Shown one piece after another: positions 1 through 10,971 of a DNA stretch of 64,000 nt. The translations under genes were made by a program, and so were the position numbers. Origin of the DNA: Microbotryomycetes sp. JL201 (taxonomy: Eukaryota; Basidiomycota; Microbotryomycetes). The notes beneath the pieces were generated by a model, which was not told the origin of the DNA, searched no databases, and was given only the letters and a program-made list of their open reading frames with translations. The DNA lies in contig JAQYUZ010000027.1 of the NCBI GenBank assembly GCA_033819885.1, positions 124,001-188,000 on the forward strand, read 5' to 3'. Numbering within the stretch: the first letter of the stretch is position 1; every line of letters starts with the position of its first letter.

Positions 1-30
1 CTTCCACTCGAGCTTTCCGCAGCTGGAATC

Positions 31-2130
31 ATGATCACGCATGCTCTCATCGTCTTCGCTACCCTCAGTGGGATGATCACAGACTCACATGCAAGCCCAA
101 CGGGGCAGCGCTCACATCTCGACGTGACTGCTCGCTCCATCGCGCTCGAAAAGCGCACATTCGACTTTGGATGGCTCAACAGAGCTCAGCAGAAGATATG
201 TCTGGCTCAGCCCGCTTTGCAAGACTGTAGGTGCCTTTTTCACGGTTCATGCTGTTCTGGTCACCGGCTTATTCTATTCACATGCGAATAGCCATCGTTT
301 GCGTGCCGTGCAAGACTTTCGACCGTGACGCGTCGGTTGCGCAGGCTTTCTCAATACCCAAGTGGCTGCGTGCAAGACACTTTCGCTTTACCAGAACCGT
401 TGCTCAAAGTCGTGCCCTAAGGGCTACTACAGCAACTCGTCTGAGAAAAGTGAGTTCTTACCGATAGATGTCTTGGAACTCGACCAGGCCTGATCACCTT
501 GCCGCATCCTTTTTCAGACGGCAGGGTATGTACGGTCACCCCGACATGTTCAAAAACACAATATTTGACCGCCGACTGTGAGACGACATGTCTACTCATG
601 ACATGACTAGCCCGCTGACTGGCAGCTGCCGCAGAATCTGCCTGCGTCGACTGCGCGGCAACGTACGCCAACTCGGACCAGTGCACTGCAACTTCTGTCA
701 CGGCGTGCAAACCGACATTCACTCAATCCGGCAATACTTGCGCGTGCACGTCATCTGAGCTGCTGTCTGCCAATGGTGAGCCGGAAAGCGTGTCTGCTAT
801 CCTCTCGCCTCACTCATGATGTGTACACGAGCTCAGGTGCCACATGTCAGACGTGTCCATCGAATGCGTCATGCAATGGCGGAGCCGAGTTCACTTGCAA
901 GACGGGCTTCTGGTTCAATTCAAAGACCACAGCATGCGACATGGTTGTGAAATGCGACGCCACTAGCTCGACTCCTGCATACAATGACGCGAGTGAGTCG
1001 GGGCGGCGCTAAAAATGGAGTTTGAAAACGCTGCCTGACCCTGAATTCTCCGACCTGCGTAGCCAATACTTGCGGATCTTGCACTGACAGCTCAGGCAAC
1101 CCTTCCTTGTTCTATGGTGGCGCCTGCATTCCTTGCCCGGCAAATGGATTGTGCGATGGCTCTGCTACGCTCAAGTGCGACTCGAACTACTTGTCCAACT
1201 CGAACACAAATGCTTGTGACCCGGTTGCGACGTGTGACTCCACCAGCTCGTCGCCGTTTTACGACAGTGCCAGTGAGTCTTCACGAGGCCCTGCTTGCGA
1301 GCTCCAGCTGACTGTTGGGAACGTGCGTAGCCAATACTTGCGGCCCATGCACTGACAGCTCAGGCAACCCTTCGTTGTTCTCTGGTGGCGCCTGCATCGC
1401 GTGCCCAACTAATGCGGAGTGTGATGGTTCCGCCGCAGTCGCATGCAACTCGGACACGATTGGTCCCACGATCTCTGGCCTTTGCGTATCACCGTATGGC
1501 AACCGAGTGGCGATCCGCAACGGCGTTCTTGGCGACCAGACCCGGTTCGGTCCGTCGCTTGATCCAGATTCGCCTTTGTACATTGCCACCCTCATCCTTG
1601 GCGGCGATCTCTATGTACCCGGCTCCTTGAGTGATTCGATCAGCTCCGGTTCGGCCGAGGCACCCTATGGCGGGGCCCGACAAACTTCCGTGCGTCGCAA
1701 ACTGGCAATCGTACCTCGACGTGATGCTAAACATTCTGCTTGAAAATCAGAACAACTTTGATCTTCTCCCGTTCACAAGCGACATGAGATGGGTCGATGC
1801 CACCCGTGGACAGGTGAGCGACTCTTGCAGTGGAGCCTGGATGCCAATAACCATTCTTGCGGCCCGTCAGACGCCAGCAGGCTGCATTCCCGTCGTTGGC
1901 GGGCAAGAAGGCTACGACGTTGTTTATCATGGCCGCAAGATCTACGACAACCGAGTCACGCTCGGAAAATGCGGCGCATACCTCGTGAGCTAGGTGTAAG
2001 AAGATAAGGCTTGATTGCATTGCTGACTTGACGTGAGCAGACGCAATATGGCGGCGCATTCTTTTCTCCAGGCTCGGATGAGATTGCCGCTGGCGACGAC
2101 TATCAGATGTTGTGCTGGAACTTGCGCTGA
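31..2130 (+). CDS. Secreted Cys-rich modular protein (copy A), about nine exons
   Basis: The ATG at 31 opens a hydrophobic start (MITHALIVFATLSGM) typical of a signal peptide. Exons inferred by eye: 31-226, 345-449, 518-589, 626-775, 837-992, 1063-1272, 1331-1690, 1750-1984 and 2041-2130. Most are joined by phase 1 GT-AG introns of about 36-118 bases. The middle holds repeated Cys modules of the type C..C....CNG...TC....F......ACD, resembling EGF or growth-factor-receptor-like repeats. A C-terminal domain without such repeats starts near VAIRNGVLGDQ and ends in MLCWNLR. Compared with its relative at 29853-30865, the stretch 1691-1749 is out of frame here; it can be read as a 59-base intron (GTGCGT...CAG) or as a frameshift. 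A cell-surface or secreted role is inferred; I recognise no characterised family. Confidence 0.65.
1051..1420 (+). repeat. Tandem exon duplication inside the Cys-rich gene
   Basis: Exons 6 and 7 of the Cys-rich gene begin with almost the same sequence (CCAATACTTGCGG, then CTGACAGCTCAGGCAACCCTTC). Their preceding introns also end alike (TGCGTAG). Both follow a phase 1 intron, so the module can be added or lost without disturbing frame. The relative near 30 kb has only one copy of this module. Confidence 0.7.
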
Positions 2131-3010
2131 GGCAGTGTATCAAGATCTCGTTGGAAATCTGAAGTGTCTTATTCGTTTCTGGCCCTGGTTTGCTCGCTGA
2201 ACAGTGGAATTGAGTGTGATTGAGAGATTCTAGCTGGCGCGGCCCTCCGCTTGCAGTTTGACACATTGCAAAGCGTAGCGGCTGCTGAAGAGTGAGTTAC
2301 AAAACAGAAGATCGCTATTTGCGGCAAGGGAAACAAGCTGGTAAGTTTGGTCCTGGGCCATCCATTTCCGAATTGTATGTACAGGTTAGTTCGTAGGCGT
2401 GGACTTCAGCCACTGCAGCGCGAGCTTCACTACGCGATCGTTTCCTCCGCGTACGCAAATTCCTCTAAGCCTCCAAGCCTGGCGTGTGCATGATTCACCT
2501 TCCATGAGGCTATCAGCAGACTTGCAAGACTTAATGCCACAAAGAATTCAGGGCCGTACCTGAAACCGACTGCCGGCGACTGCGTGCTTCTCAACGTTAG
2601 ATCCCGTTTCCTTGTACAAAAGCTAGCTGGTCGGGGCGACCGAGATCGCAGTAGCATGGCGCCCGAAAGCACACCGAGAGGTACCTTAAGATCATGGCGG
2701 CTCTGCTTAGAAACTCCAACAGGTTGCCTAGTGACAGTTGTCATGAGCAGGGGCCTGCTCAAAGTAATGAAGAAGCGCCTGGGGAAAAGCGAAGAGGACA
2801 GCGGCGCACAACAAGCGGATCTGATTGTTGAGTTGACATCCCTTTGCCGGAGCTCGGCGCTGTCGCAGTTGCGCTGCGTTCACCGCAGACAACGGACGCA
2901 CGCGGATGCCGGTTAACGCCACCATGCTTCGTCCATGGGTGAGGTTGGCACAAGCAATTCGTCATACTTCAGGCAACATTTCCGCAGAATCAAAGCAGGC
3001 AAGAAGACGT
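2131..3010. other. Stretch with no recognised gene
   Basis: No supported gene. The minus strand between 2430 and about 2600 has a hydrophobic run (FFVALSLASLLIASWKV) that could be the worn end of a membrane-protein gene, but nothing identifies it. Confidence 0.3.
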
Positions 3011-3250
3011 CTACATCGCAGTCTTGTAATAGAGCAAGCCAGCAGTGGCGAGTGCGAAACCACAACCTTGGAGCCAAGGCATTTGTTCACCGAGCAGTAT
3101 GGCTGAACCAGACACCAACAGAATGTCCTTGCTGTATGACAGAACGAATTGCGTAGCAGTGATTTGGATCCGAGAAGGAAGAGCTTCAGCGAGAGTAGAC
3201 TTGATCAAAGAGTTCGAGCGTGGGAGAAAACGTACACAACTTGTACACAA
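3011..3250 (-). pseudogene. C-terminal fragment of a TPT-family sugar/phosphate transporter
   Basis: The minus strand encodes SKDILLVSGSAILLGEQ followed by a glycine-rich helix and LLYYKTAM, then a stop. This matches the last two membrane helices of triose-phosphate-translocator-type (SLC35C/E-like) transporters, where KDILLV and a final YK are characteristic. The intact gene at 52825-54548 has the matching KDILLVVGAVLLFG and LVVFKTPP. No upstream exons are present: the DNA on that side is an LTR-like repeat starting within about 70 bases. I read it as a truncated gene remnant of a paralog. Confidence 0.55.
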
Positions 3251-3315
3251 CTTTAGTTAAGCTCAGTACCATGGTTGATAAGCTGATCAAATAGACTCCG
3301 CTGAGGTTGAGTAGG

Positions 3316-3550
3316 AACGATAATGTTTCGTTGGCACAGAAAGTGGAGCACGGGTGGAAGGTCATCCGGCCACAATATTCTAGAACAAAAGGAGAGAGGT
3401 CTGCGCAGTGTGACCGGCCGACTAAGCAGTGGAACGGAATAGAACATGATGACTAAGAGCCAGATAGAAGACTGTAGAACCAGAACGAAGTCTTATGAAC
3501 AAATGCCTGAATAGCAAACCAGTGTTGCAGATGCCTCAAGCGACAAATCG
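3316..3550. mobile_element. LTR-like repeat 1 (copia-type, fossil)
   Basis: This stretch resembles 15106-15360 and 28482-28740. They share a core that reads GATGACTAAGA near 3450, then a CAGAAGA/TAGAAGA motif, GAACGAAGTC, ATGCCTGA.TGGCAAACCA and ATGCCTCA. The copy at 15106 abuts a copia gag region, so I read all three as long terminal repeats of one family. This one is solo and diverged. It lies against the truncated transporter fragment at 3011-3250. Confidence 0.5.
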
Positions 3551-4495
3551 ATCCGACCGTGGCAATCGTGCTTCGAATCGCTGTGTGTACCGGAACCCAT
3601 ACGGAATCGATCCAACACAGACACATGCGTGACAGAAAATGCCAGACTTTTTAATTCAAAATTTTCTAATTCTGCCTTGGCGCTCTGCAGGTCTGGAAGC
3701 ATCTGTTCGAAGCGGCCTACAATGCTGCCGTATCCGCCAAACCGAATGTGTCAGTGTCTACACATTCTTCAATCTCATCTCCCATGAGTTCGATGTTTCA
3801 GGTCCCACGCGTGACTTGCTTTCGGCAGGGGGCTTTCTCCGATAAAGAGCTTGTGAATACTGAGCGAACGGCAAGTCGCTGCAACAACATGAGCGTACCT
3901 TTGAACGCTCTCGACACCGGCCTACGATGCTTCATTCTTGAATAGCAATGCTCGCGTGAGCATCGTTTGCGTCCACATTCCTAGGTGCGACCGCGAGACA
4001 ACATAGCTTTTTCTTCAACTGACAGCCGTTGCTGTTAACGAGCTTGGTGGCAATTGCGATTGCTTGGAAGACGTTGCAAAGACTTTGGGCCACCTTTCGC
4101 TAGGAATCAGGACACTTCATCAAGGATCTCGCCGGAAAAATGCCAGTCTCAGCCCTTTTGCGGTTCCGTTTCCCCGCAAGTCCGCTACGCGGGAGGAAAG
4201 AGATCGCCGGCGTGGGGGAACCCTGAAGTTGACGAGCAGGGCACTTCGATCAACGACTATAACAAGGCGACTTCACGCAAGCTAAGATTATGGCCACATT
4301 CAGCAGACTGTGACATTGTGAAAACACCTGAACTGCACGGATGTCCAAGAAACGGTTAGAAGCGGACCACCAAAGCTGAAACATCTGCCGATGACAACAC
4401 CACAACATCTGCGCTAGAAAATAAAATTTCTTTCTGAGCAGGACCGGGCCACAAACAATGGCCAAATTGTGTGAATCGGCGTCGATCACCCAGGT
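3551..4495. other. Gene-free stretch
   Basis: No supported gene on either strand; only short open frames without family resemblance or signal peptide. It is the 3' side of the pyruvyl transferase gene. Confidence 0.4.
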
Positions 4496-5575
4496 CTAAT
4501 TGGCGAACAACTCTTTCGGGAATGCGTCCAGTAGCGGTCGATCATCCCAGTGAAGAGGATCCTCCGGTCCAAGGAAGATTGCCTCGCTTATGGAATTCGC
4601 GCGTCTGTAATTTGGGCGACCGGTACCTTCATAGTAATCATGAAACTCGAATTCGGGATCCCAATGTCGAACCATAAAGCTGCGTGACGGTACTCCGTAA
4701 GCATCTGCCAAAATCAGGCCGTGCAACGACGAAGAAACGACGAAAGTCGAATTGCGTATTTCGCGCACGATGTCCTTCCAATCACTGCCTCGCGTGGACA
4801 CAATGCGCCATTCTCCTGAAAAAGCGTCGACTTCGCCGCTAGTCCCCGGATCTCCCATGTGTAGCAAAACAATGGGACGTCCCATCAAGTCGTTGGGAAT
4901 GTCGGCAGGTGCTTCGATCTCGCGGAAAAAATGGGGCACTAGTAAAGCCGGGTCTCCGTAGATTTCTGGGACGTAGAGATCCGGGAAGCGCTGCAAGATG
5001 GCCTTCCGAGTCAGTGGGCCCCGAGTAGCCCTGACGGAAATCTCGTCTGATTCGGGAGCATCTGTATGCGATTTAGCGGCTGTTCCCCAAAGTACGCTAC
5101 ATCTAGCAGCTTGTCGAGCGTGCGAGCCGCTGGTGAGCAGGCGAGGGTGTTCCAATCCTTTGAGAACACGTTGTTCGCCGACCATGCGCTCGACTAGACC
5201 TGGTCCGATCTCGTCTCCTAAGTCCTGCGTGAGGGTGTTCCCGCGGCTGGGATGAAACACACTAAAAGCTTGACCGGCGTAGAGAGGTCCGCACACATTG
5301 TCAAATTGCTGTCGATTGTCCGACTGCAGCTGCTTTGCTGCTGCCGACTGCTCAAAGCTGACGCCAAACGATTGCACGTTGTCGCGCAGGGTGTTGGCGA
5401 CGTGCGTTGGAGTACCGCCACTTGCGATCAGCACCCCAACTACCAACGTGGCGCCCAATACGATCCATATGTGACGGGAGGATAATCCCCTCGTGCCGAG
5501 TGCTTGTGTTGGCATTGCGGACGGCGAAAAAAACGCGGGCGCAGGCTGTCGATGTACGGTCAGCGATTGAGACAT
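4496..5575 (-). CDS. Polysaccharide pyruvyl transferase family protein 1 (type II membrane)
   Basis: Single exon, 359 residues, ATG at 5573-5575. The N-terminus is a short cytosolic tail, then a membrane anchor at residues about 34-52 (HIWIVLGATLVVGVLIASGG) and a stem. The lumenal domain carries hallmarks of the polysaccharide pyruvyl transferase family (PF04230): GDEIG, RATRGPLTRKA, YGDPALL and SSSLHGLILADAYGVP. Family members move pyruvate from phosphoenolpyruvate onto a sugar as a ketal, giving an acidic terminus; the fission yeast relative Pvg1 acts on galactose in the Golgi. The acceptor here is unknown. The first 102 codons and about 195 upstream bases look identical to those of the paralog at 31519-32601. 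Loss of the repeat match at residue 103 coincides with the start of the catalytic domain. Confidence 0.88.
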   Translation of the reverse strand: MSQSLTVHRQPAPAFFSPSAMPTQALGTRGLSSRHIWIVLGATLVVGVLIASGGTPTHVANTLRDNVQSFGVSFEQSAAAKQLQSDNRQQFDNVCGPLYAGQAFSVFHPSRGNTLTQDLGDEIGPGLVERMVGEQRVLKGLEHPRLLTSGSHARQAARCSVLWGTAAKSHTDAPESDEISVRATRGPLTRKAILQRFPDLYVPEIYGDPALLVPHFFREIEAPADIPNDLMGRPIVLLHMGDPGTSGEVDAFSGEWRIVSTRGSDWKDIVREIRNSTFVVSSSLHGLILADAYGVPSRSFMVRHWDPEFEFHDYYEGTGRPNYRRANSISEAIFLGPEDPLHWDDRPLLDAFPKELFAN

Positions 5576-5770
5576 CCTTCATCAAGTACAAACTACGCGG
5601 CAGCACACCCAAAATGCCGTGGCCCTGGCTCTGCAAAGCCAGGAGAACGAAGGCGGGAGGACGAGCAAAGCGGGAAGGCTCAATGCGCAGCAGGCAGGGC
5701 GAGGCGGGTAAGAAACCTGGGGCGTCCGCCACTTCAAGCCGCGTCGATGACTCGAGGTCAAAGACCTCTG
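5270..5770. repeat. 501-base duplicated 5' cassette, copy 1
   Basis: I find no difference between 5270-5770 and 32296-32796 when reading base by base. The block covers codons 1-102 of each pyruvyl transferase plus roughly 195 bases upstream of the start codon. Outside it the sequence changes abruptly on both sides. The copies are in direct orientation with an offset of 27,026 bases. Identity extends through third codon positions and non-coding bases, so it reflects recent copying and not protein selection. Confidence 0.92.
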
Positions 5771-6366
5771 TGCCTTGAGTCAATCATCAGCATTGACCTG
5801 GACATGAACTTGCTCTATGGTAGTGTAGACGGAATTGTGCTTGAGCCTTCACAAGGCCAGAAACGCCCAAGTTCTCCGACTGACGCATTCAAAGCTTGAA
5901 GCACTTCCAGTACAACCCGGAGACCGTTTGAGAAGACGCCTTATGTGAGCTCCAGGCCAAAATTTGCTCACCGGCCACCCATGTGCCAGATTGCGCACCT
6001 ACGCAAAAGTGAGCTGGTGAGCCGGACTAGGGTGTGCGCATACCTTCAAAAATTTTGTTTCTCAGAACACGTCAGCTGGTGATTCCAAGCCTGTCCACAC
6101 TGTGCAGTCCGAGCGGCAGCGCCACAGAAGTAGATTGATGCGTAAGTTCTAACCATCAAAATTTCCTCGCCCATATAATACACGCAGAGGAAGATCCACT
6201 AAGAACCAGACTTGCGCAAGAGAGGTATCATATGTAGCTCGTCAGGCATTCACGGACTGAGTTGCCGGTCAGTTTGAGAACGTGCGAGCAGCGAAGCAGT
6301 CAAGGCTGGACAGACTCGTCAAGACGCTTCTTATTTACGGAGAAATTTCAACACGAGAAAATCTAC
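5771..6366. other. Intergenic stretch
   Basis: Lies between the start of pyruvyl transferase 1 and the 3' end of the GT8-GT64 gene. No gene or structured RNA seen. Confidence 0.4.
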
Positions 6367-8815
6367 TCATGCTAATTGGGAACATCTTCGCCCATTGGAC
6401 GCTCCTTGTCCTGTCGAGATGGTTATTGAGCTGTCGGCAAACTGACAGCCTTCCCAGCTTACCATGATATCGTCAAAATCGAGCCAATCAATTTTTCTGA
6501 AATTATTTTTGATGAACGGGTGCACCATTTCGCGGTTCATGACCAAAGTGTCGCGGCCAAAAAGATCAATTAAGTCGGCCGTGCATTGATCGCGCCTCAC
6601 CGTGAATGCTGAGGAAATGGAAATGCCTTTTGTGGTGCCGAAATCGATGGCCATTGTATTCACACATACGGGAGCTTGTCCGGTCATTCCCGACACCATC
6701 ATATTCATGGCGATGTCTTCGCAGTTCATGCCTTTATCTACGAAGCGATGGATCTCCGGTGCAAGCACGCAAGTGTACGCATGAAGGCTGAAACCGGACC
6801 TGAGCTTGAGTGCGAATCACGTCCGCAATGTAAACTCACTAGTTGGCATTGAGAAACATTGCCTTTGTGAGAATGACTGCATTGTGGCTGAATCAAAATG
6901 TGTGCAACCGAAGAACGAAGATGGCATCTCACTCGAATATCTCCGATATACACCTGCCATTTCGTAAAAGGTGGAGCCGTCCTTCTTCTTGCCATGAACG
7001 CGAGGGAAGAAGCCGACGATCGAATCTTGCCGGTTCCGCCACACTGTATTCAGGTAAACGAGTAAAGGTTAGGAGATAATTCAGTCTCGTCAGCTAAAGC
7101 GTCGCACCGTCGAAAGCAAAATCCAGGTCGTCTACGGGGATGTAAATGTCATCGTCGCAGACGAAGACGGCTTGCGTTCTCAACCCAGATATGGGGTTAA
7201 AGCGGTTGTTCAGCGAATCAAAATTCTGGCGCAGAATCACAACCTTCTTCGCCGATGCAAGGTCCTCGAGCTCGGGCGGGATCGGCACATTTGGAGCATG
7301 CCAAGTGACATAGACCATTTGTACTCTGCATACATTCAGCTTTCTGTCTTTCGCCAGGAGCAGACGACTCACGATGCACTGAGCCAGTAGTGGGCAATGA
7401 GTTTCGACAGAAACTCCAATCTTTCGGAATTATAGAAGGAGATCGCAACCGAGTACTTGTCCTGGATGGGAAATCTCCCGCTCGACTCGTACTTCGCATC
7501 GTAATCTTGACAGATCTCCTCTCTCCGGCGTAGGTTTGGCCAGTCGTAAGCTTGGAGTCCACGACGGAGCTCACTTTCCATGCGCGGCAGCGCATATTCA
7601 GCGCGAAGAGGTGAATGATTCATGCTCAAATCATACTCCAGCCCGCGCCAGAACGAAAACATAGCGGGATGATAGTTGATACGCCAATCGACGTGGTAAA
7701 AGTGGTGGAAAGACCACCTAAAACACAAGCAAAACAGTCAGAATCTTCCTGAAATTTGAACGCACGAGCTTACGGCTTCGTCTCGGCCGTGTAATGGTAA
7801 ATGAAGGCGTCCTGAATCAGTTGTTTCCCGATGGCAAAACCCTGGTATCGGCAGCCGATATCAGACGGGTGAATCACGCATACTGGTCTGGAACAGACGA
7901 ACTTTGAGCTTTGCAGGTACATTGTAGGCGGACGGCAGACTGGAAACGCCCATCGAGCTGTGATTGGCGAAAAACCAGTTGAGGAAGCCTTGGTCGCCGC
8001 GATTGTAGCTTGGCGCGGTCAGGTATAATTCCATCATCTCTCGGTGGGTGTCCGTGGAGGGCTTGATGACGAGCACTGTACCAAAAAATTAGCCAAAATC
8101 CGTTTAGATGGTCTCGCGACACACCTCCCGTATTGATCACATTTCCAAGGTCTCTGACACCGGCAAATCGTGTGTCAAAATTGAACAAATGATCGATATT
8201 CTATGGGCACAAAAATGAGCAAAGCCTCTGCGCACTTGCTGGGATTGCAGTCGAACCTTTCTCACAACCGTGTCGACGTCCAAATAGATCAGGCGTTCGA
8301 ATGGCAAGTCCCATAAATGCAGCTTCGAGTATCTGCATTGCTTATTGATGCCCTGTTCGAACTTCACGAGGCCCTCGTATGGGTATTGCAGCTGCTGAAC
8401 GGGTCGCACCTCCGAAGCAAGGGCCGCGATCTTGCTGCGCGCACCCTGGCTGACACTTGGTAATGTCAAGACCACAGTCGGATGGTTCGTGCCCGTCTTT
8501 TGGATACTGTGTAACAGAACGAGCAGCGCCGGCAGCTAAAGAAATGAGCCAGTTCAAGAGACCGCATCAGCCCTGCGACCTTTATCTACGAGCAGGCCGA
8601 CAGACAAGCTCATCATCACACAGGAGTGCCGCAAAGACACAAGCTCCCGGTCGCTGCTGGCAAGTGTTGATTTGCTCTTGGGCGAAAAGCGAGTCGTCTG
8701 ACGCTTGAGATGATGGCGTGTATGCGAATCGAACGAGAGGGGCGGGGTCCATCAGCAGATATATGGCGATGAGAATCGCAGCCAGTGCAAGCCGAGACCG
8801 CGCCATGGCAGACAT
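6367..8815 (-). CDS. GT8-GT64 fusion glycosyltransferase, about ten exons
   Basis: One reading frame can be followed from the ATG at 8815 to the stop at 6367. Exons begin 8815-8606, 8535-8257, 8200-8125, 8075-7903, 7841-7774, 7717-7373 and 7325-7108, then smaller exons. The start is a type II anchor (LALAAILIAIYLLM). A GT8 domain follows: LLPALLVLLHSIQKTG, the YLDVDTVV metal-binding DxD, NTGVLVIKPS, GDQGFLNWFF and HYTAETKPW. A linker leads to a GT64 domain (EXT C-terminal type): KYSVAISFYNSERLEFL, SLNNRFNP, FVCDDDIYIP, GFFPRVHG, ILTKAMFLNANYL and MNCEDIAMN. Splice phases agree across the GT8-to-GT64 boundary, so this is one protein and not two genes. Likely a Golgi enzyme with two sugar-transfer sites. 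Known analogies are LARGE (GT8-GT49) and EXT1/2 (GT47-GT64); sugar specificity cannot be read from sequence. Confidence 0.85.
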
Positions 8816-10971
8816 GCGAATCGATTGGCAGCTTGCGAGACGGGAAGCTGCGGGAACGTGCAGAAGACGCTTTCGTCCTGCCCAAAAAACGAAAACAGGC
8901 AGCAATACTCAGGATCGTCGACCCCCAAAAGGACATTTGACTATTCCACTGCTGAACATGAGAGATTGCTTGAACAATAATCTGACCCCTGAAACCAGCC
9001 GACGACGGTCTGAGCGGTGCGCTGCAGCTTGTCGTCACATTGACACAGTCAACTTCTTCAGTCAATTTCTTCATACCTGTGATTCGGCAGCGCTCGCATC
9101 ACGCCGGCGATCACAATGCAGCGAGTCCGGGGAAGTTGGCATCAAGAAGGTTGAATGGCAGCACTGTGCCTTGTAATACCTTCTTACAGGTCTACCAGAA
9201 TGTTCCCTGTATACATCTTGACCTGACCATTACAAGCAAATCAGCGAACACCCTGGCTGAAGAAAAAAGTAATTCCATGATCCTCTCCGCTACTTGTTGG
9301 TAAAAAGCCGCCAACATCATCGCAACGCCTGTGACACCGGTAAATTTGCCTTATTACAATGCTTCGCCGCTCGCATAGGCTGAGTAGTCATGCCTACTCG
9401 CTGGCCTCTACGATAGGTAAAAATAGGTAAATTATGCGATGGGACGGATGCTGCGTGTGCTGTGCAGCTGAGCAAGAACTTGAGCGTGCCTCAAAGGGAT
9501 TTGAGTAGGCAAGTTCCAAGTGCGACAGGATTCTTTGGACTCGAGGCTGCTCAGTCTGCTCTCTGGCAGACGAGCAGGGGCGGAAATCACACGTCAGTGT
9601 GTCCGAGTCAACAGAATTCCTGCTGGTCACCTCCCAAAGTCCTCCCTGATTGGTCGTGCGGAAATGCACCATCCTCGCTTCATAGAATGTGCTTGAGCCG
9701 GAGCAGCTTCGATTACAGACAAGGCGGTACAAGCATATCGTGGTCTGGGCGAGTTTGTACGAGGAAATAACTTTCTCTCGCATACGGATCATAAGCATTC
9801 CCTGAGGCTGGACCACGAAGCTGACAGCACGAAATTGCATGCTTTGTGGGATACGAATGTCTCCCACGTGCTGGACCAGGGCCAAAGCAGGGAGGGTGAG
9901 CTTCAAGCTTGTGCGCTCGTGTAGGCCTTCTAGGTCAGTGCTTACATTGATGGGCTATGATTTTTTCATACAAAACATTCACGTCTGATCTCTAGCTGTG
10001 ACTTTATCGACTGAAACACTAACGTTGTCTCAAACAATGATCCTCTCCCCTATTCGTTGATAAACCGTCTGAAATGTTGACGACTTTCCTTGACGTTCGT
10101 GTATTTCTACATTACGTTGGTCCTTCGAGGGCTTCAGAGCAGAGGAACTCAGAGAAGGGCACCATCTCACAAAAAGAAAGCTAGAACACTGAATCACATC
10201 TGCTATGCAAGAGCGTTGGGCGCAATCAATTTGAACTGGGCACAAAGCAGATTCACGGGGTTGCTGATTGCGAAGGGAAGAACGCGGCGCGACCAGACCG
10301 TATAATTAGCCGGAGAGCCTTTTGCGAAGATCCGCGGGAGGCTTATCACGAAATGTCCGGGGACCGGCGGCCACTGGTCATGACGAGACTGCATCCGCCC
10401 AGAGGCGGTGCTGACGTGAGCGTATTCACGTTCAGCTGCCAGAGGCCGCGCTCGGACGCGTTGCGGCAAATCATGGGTAGGGTGACGAATGCGTATGAAG
10501 ACGATCGAGCGCAAACTATTTGTGTTGCCGCGTCACCTGTTTTAACTTGATTTGCTGGAACCAAACGACGAAGGTCCCGTGCAAGAAGGTGGCATCTTCT
10601 CAGTATCGATAACCCACGCCGTCAATATTGCCTGAGTTCACCAAGTTCGTCAATTTGCTCAGGCGCAATAAGCAGGGAAATATGATGAACACCTTTTCAC
10701 ACATGGCGGCGGCTAATGTAAGGAGTGTGCGCGTCTCCGATCTGACTGCGCTGTAGAACGCAGTGTGGGCCTGCTCCATTGAGGCACAGCGCTGCTAATT
10801 TTCCAGCAATTCTTGATAGGGCGAGCTCTGAAAACACTGAGAACAGTTTACGCCTGAGATATGTACATTCTTGTGAGATATGTACAAGCGAGTTCATCAT
10901 GCGTACCAGAATGTTCATTCACTTTGAAATACGGCTCGATCTGACACTTCTATCCATCGCCGGATACCAGC
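8816..10971. other. Long stretch without a recognised gene
   Basis: No supported gene. A minus-strand frame at 9394-9906 is open but unlike any family I know. A short related motif (ATGATCCTCTCC, C/CTA..TTGTTG.TAAA) occurs near 9277 and again near 10038, suggesting decayed repeat DNA. Confidence 0.3.

Noticed and set aside
31-2130. Calling the Cys-rich genes EGF proteins or toxins
   Set aside because: Cys spacing is only loosely EGF-like and no known toxin fold is evident, so a neutral name was kept.
4496-5575. Recent transfer of pyruvyl transferases from bacteria
   Set aside because: The genes have a eukaryotic Golgi-type anchor and codon use like neighbours, and the family is known in fungi; sequence alone does not support recent transfer.
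5407-5899. Plus-strand open frames over the pyruvyl transferase start, repeated at 32433-32870
   Set aside because: They appear twice only because the 501-base block is duplicated; composition is that of a reverse-frame shadow, with no signal or family motif.
6367-8815. Two adjacent genes, GT8 and GT64
   Set aside because: Splice phases agree through the junction, there is no stop, start or spacer between the domains, and the GT64 part lacks its own membrane anchor.
9394-9906. 170-residue minus-strand frame as a gene
   Set aside because: No start with signal or domain, no family resemblance, and no splice partners; left as unassigned.
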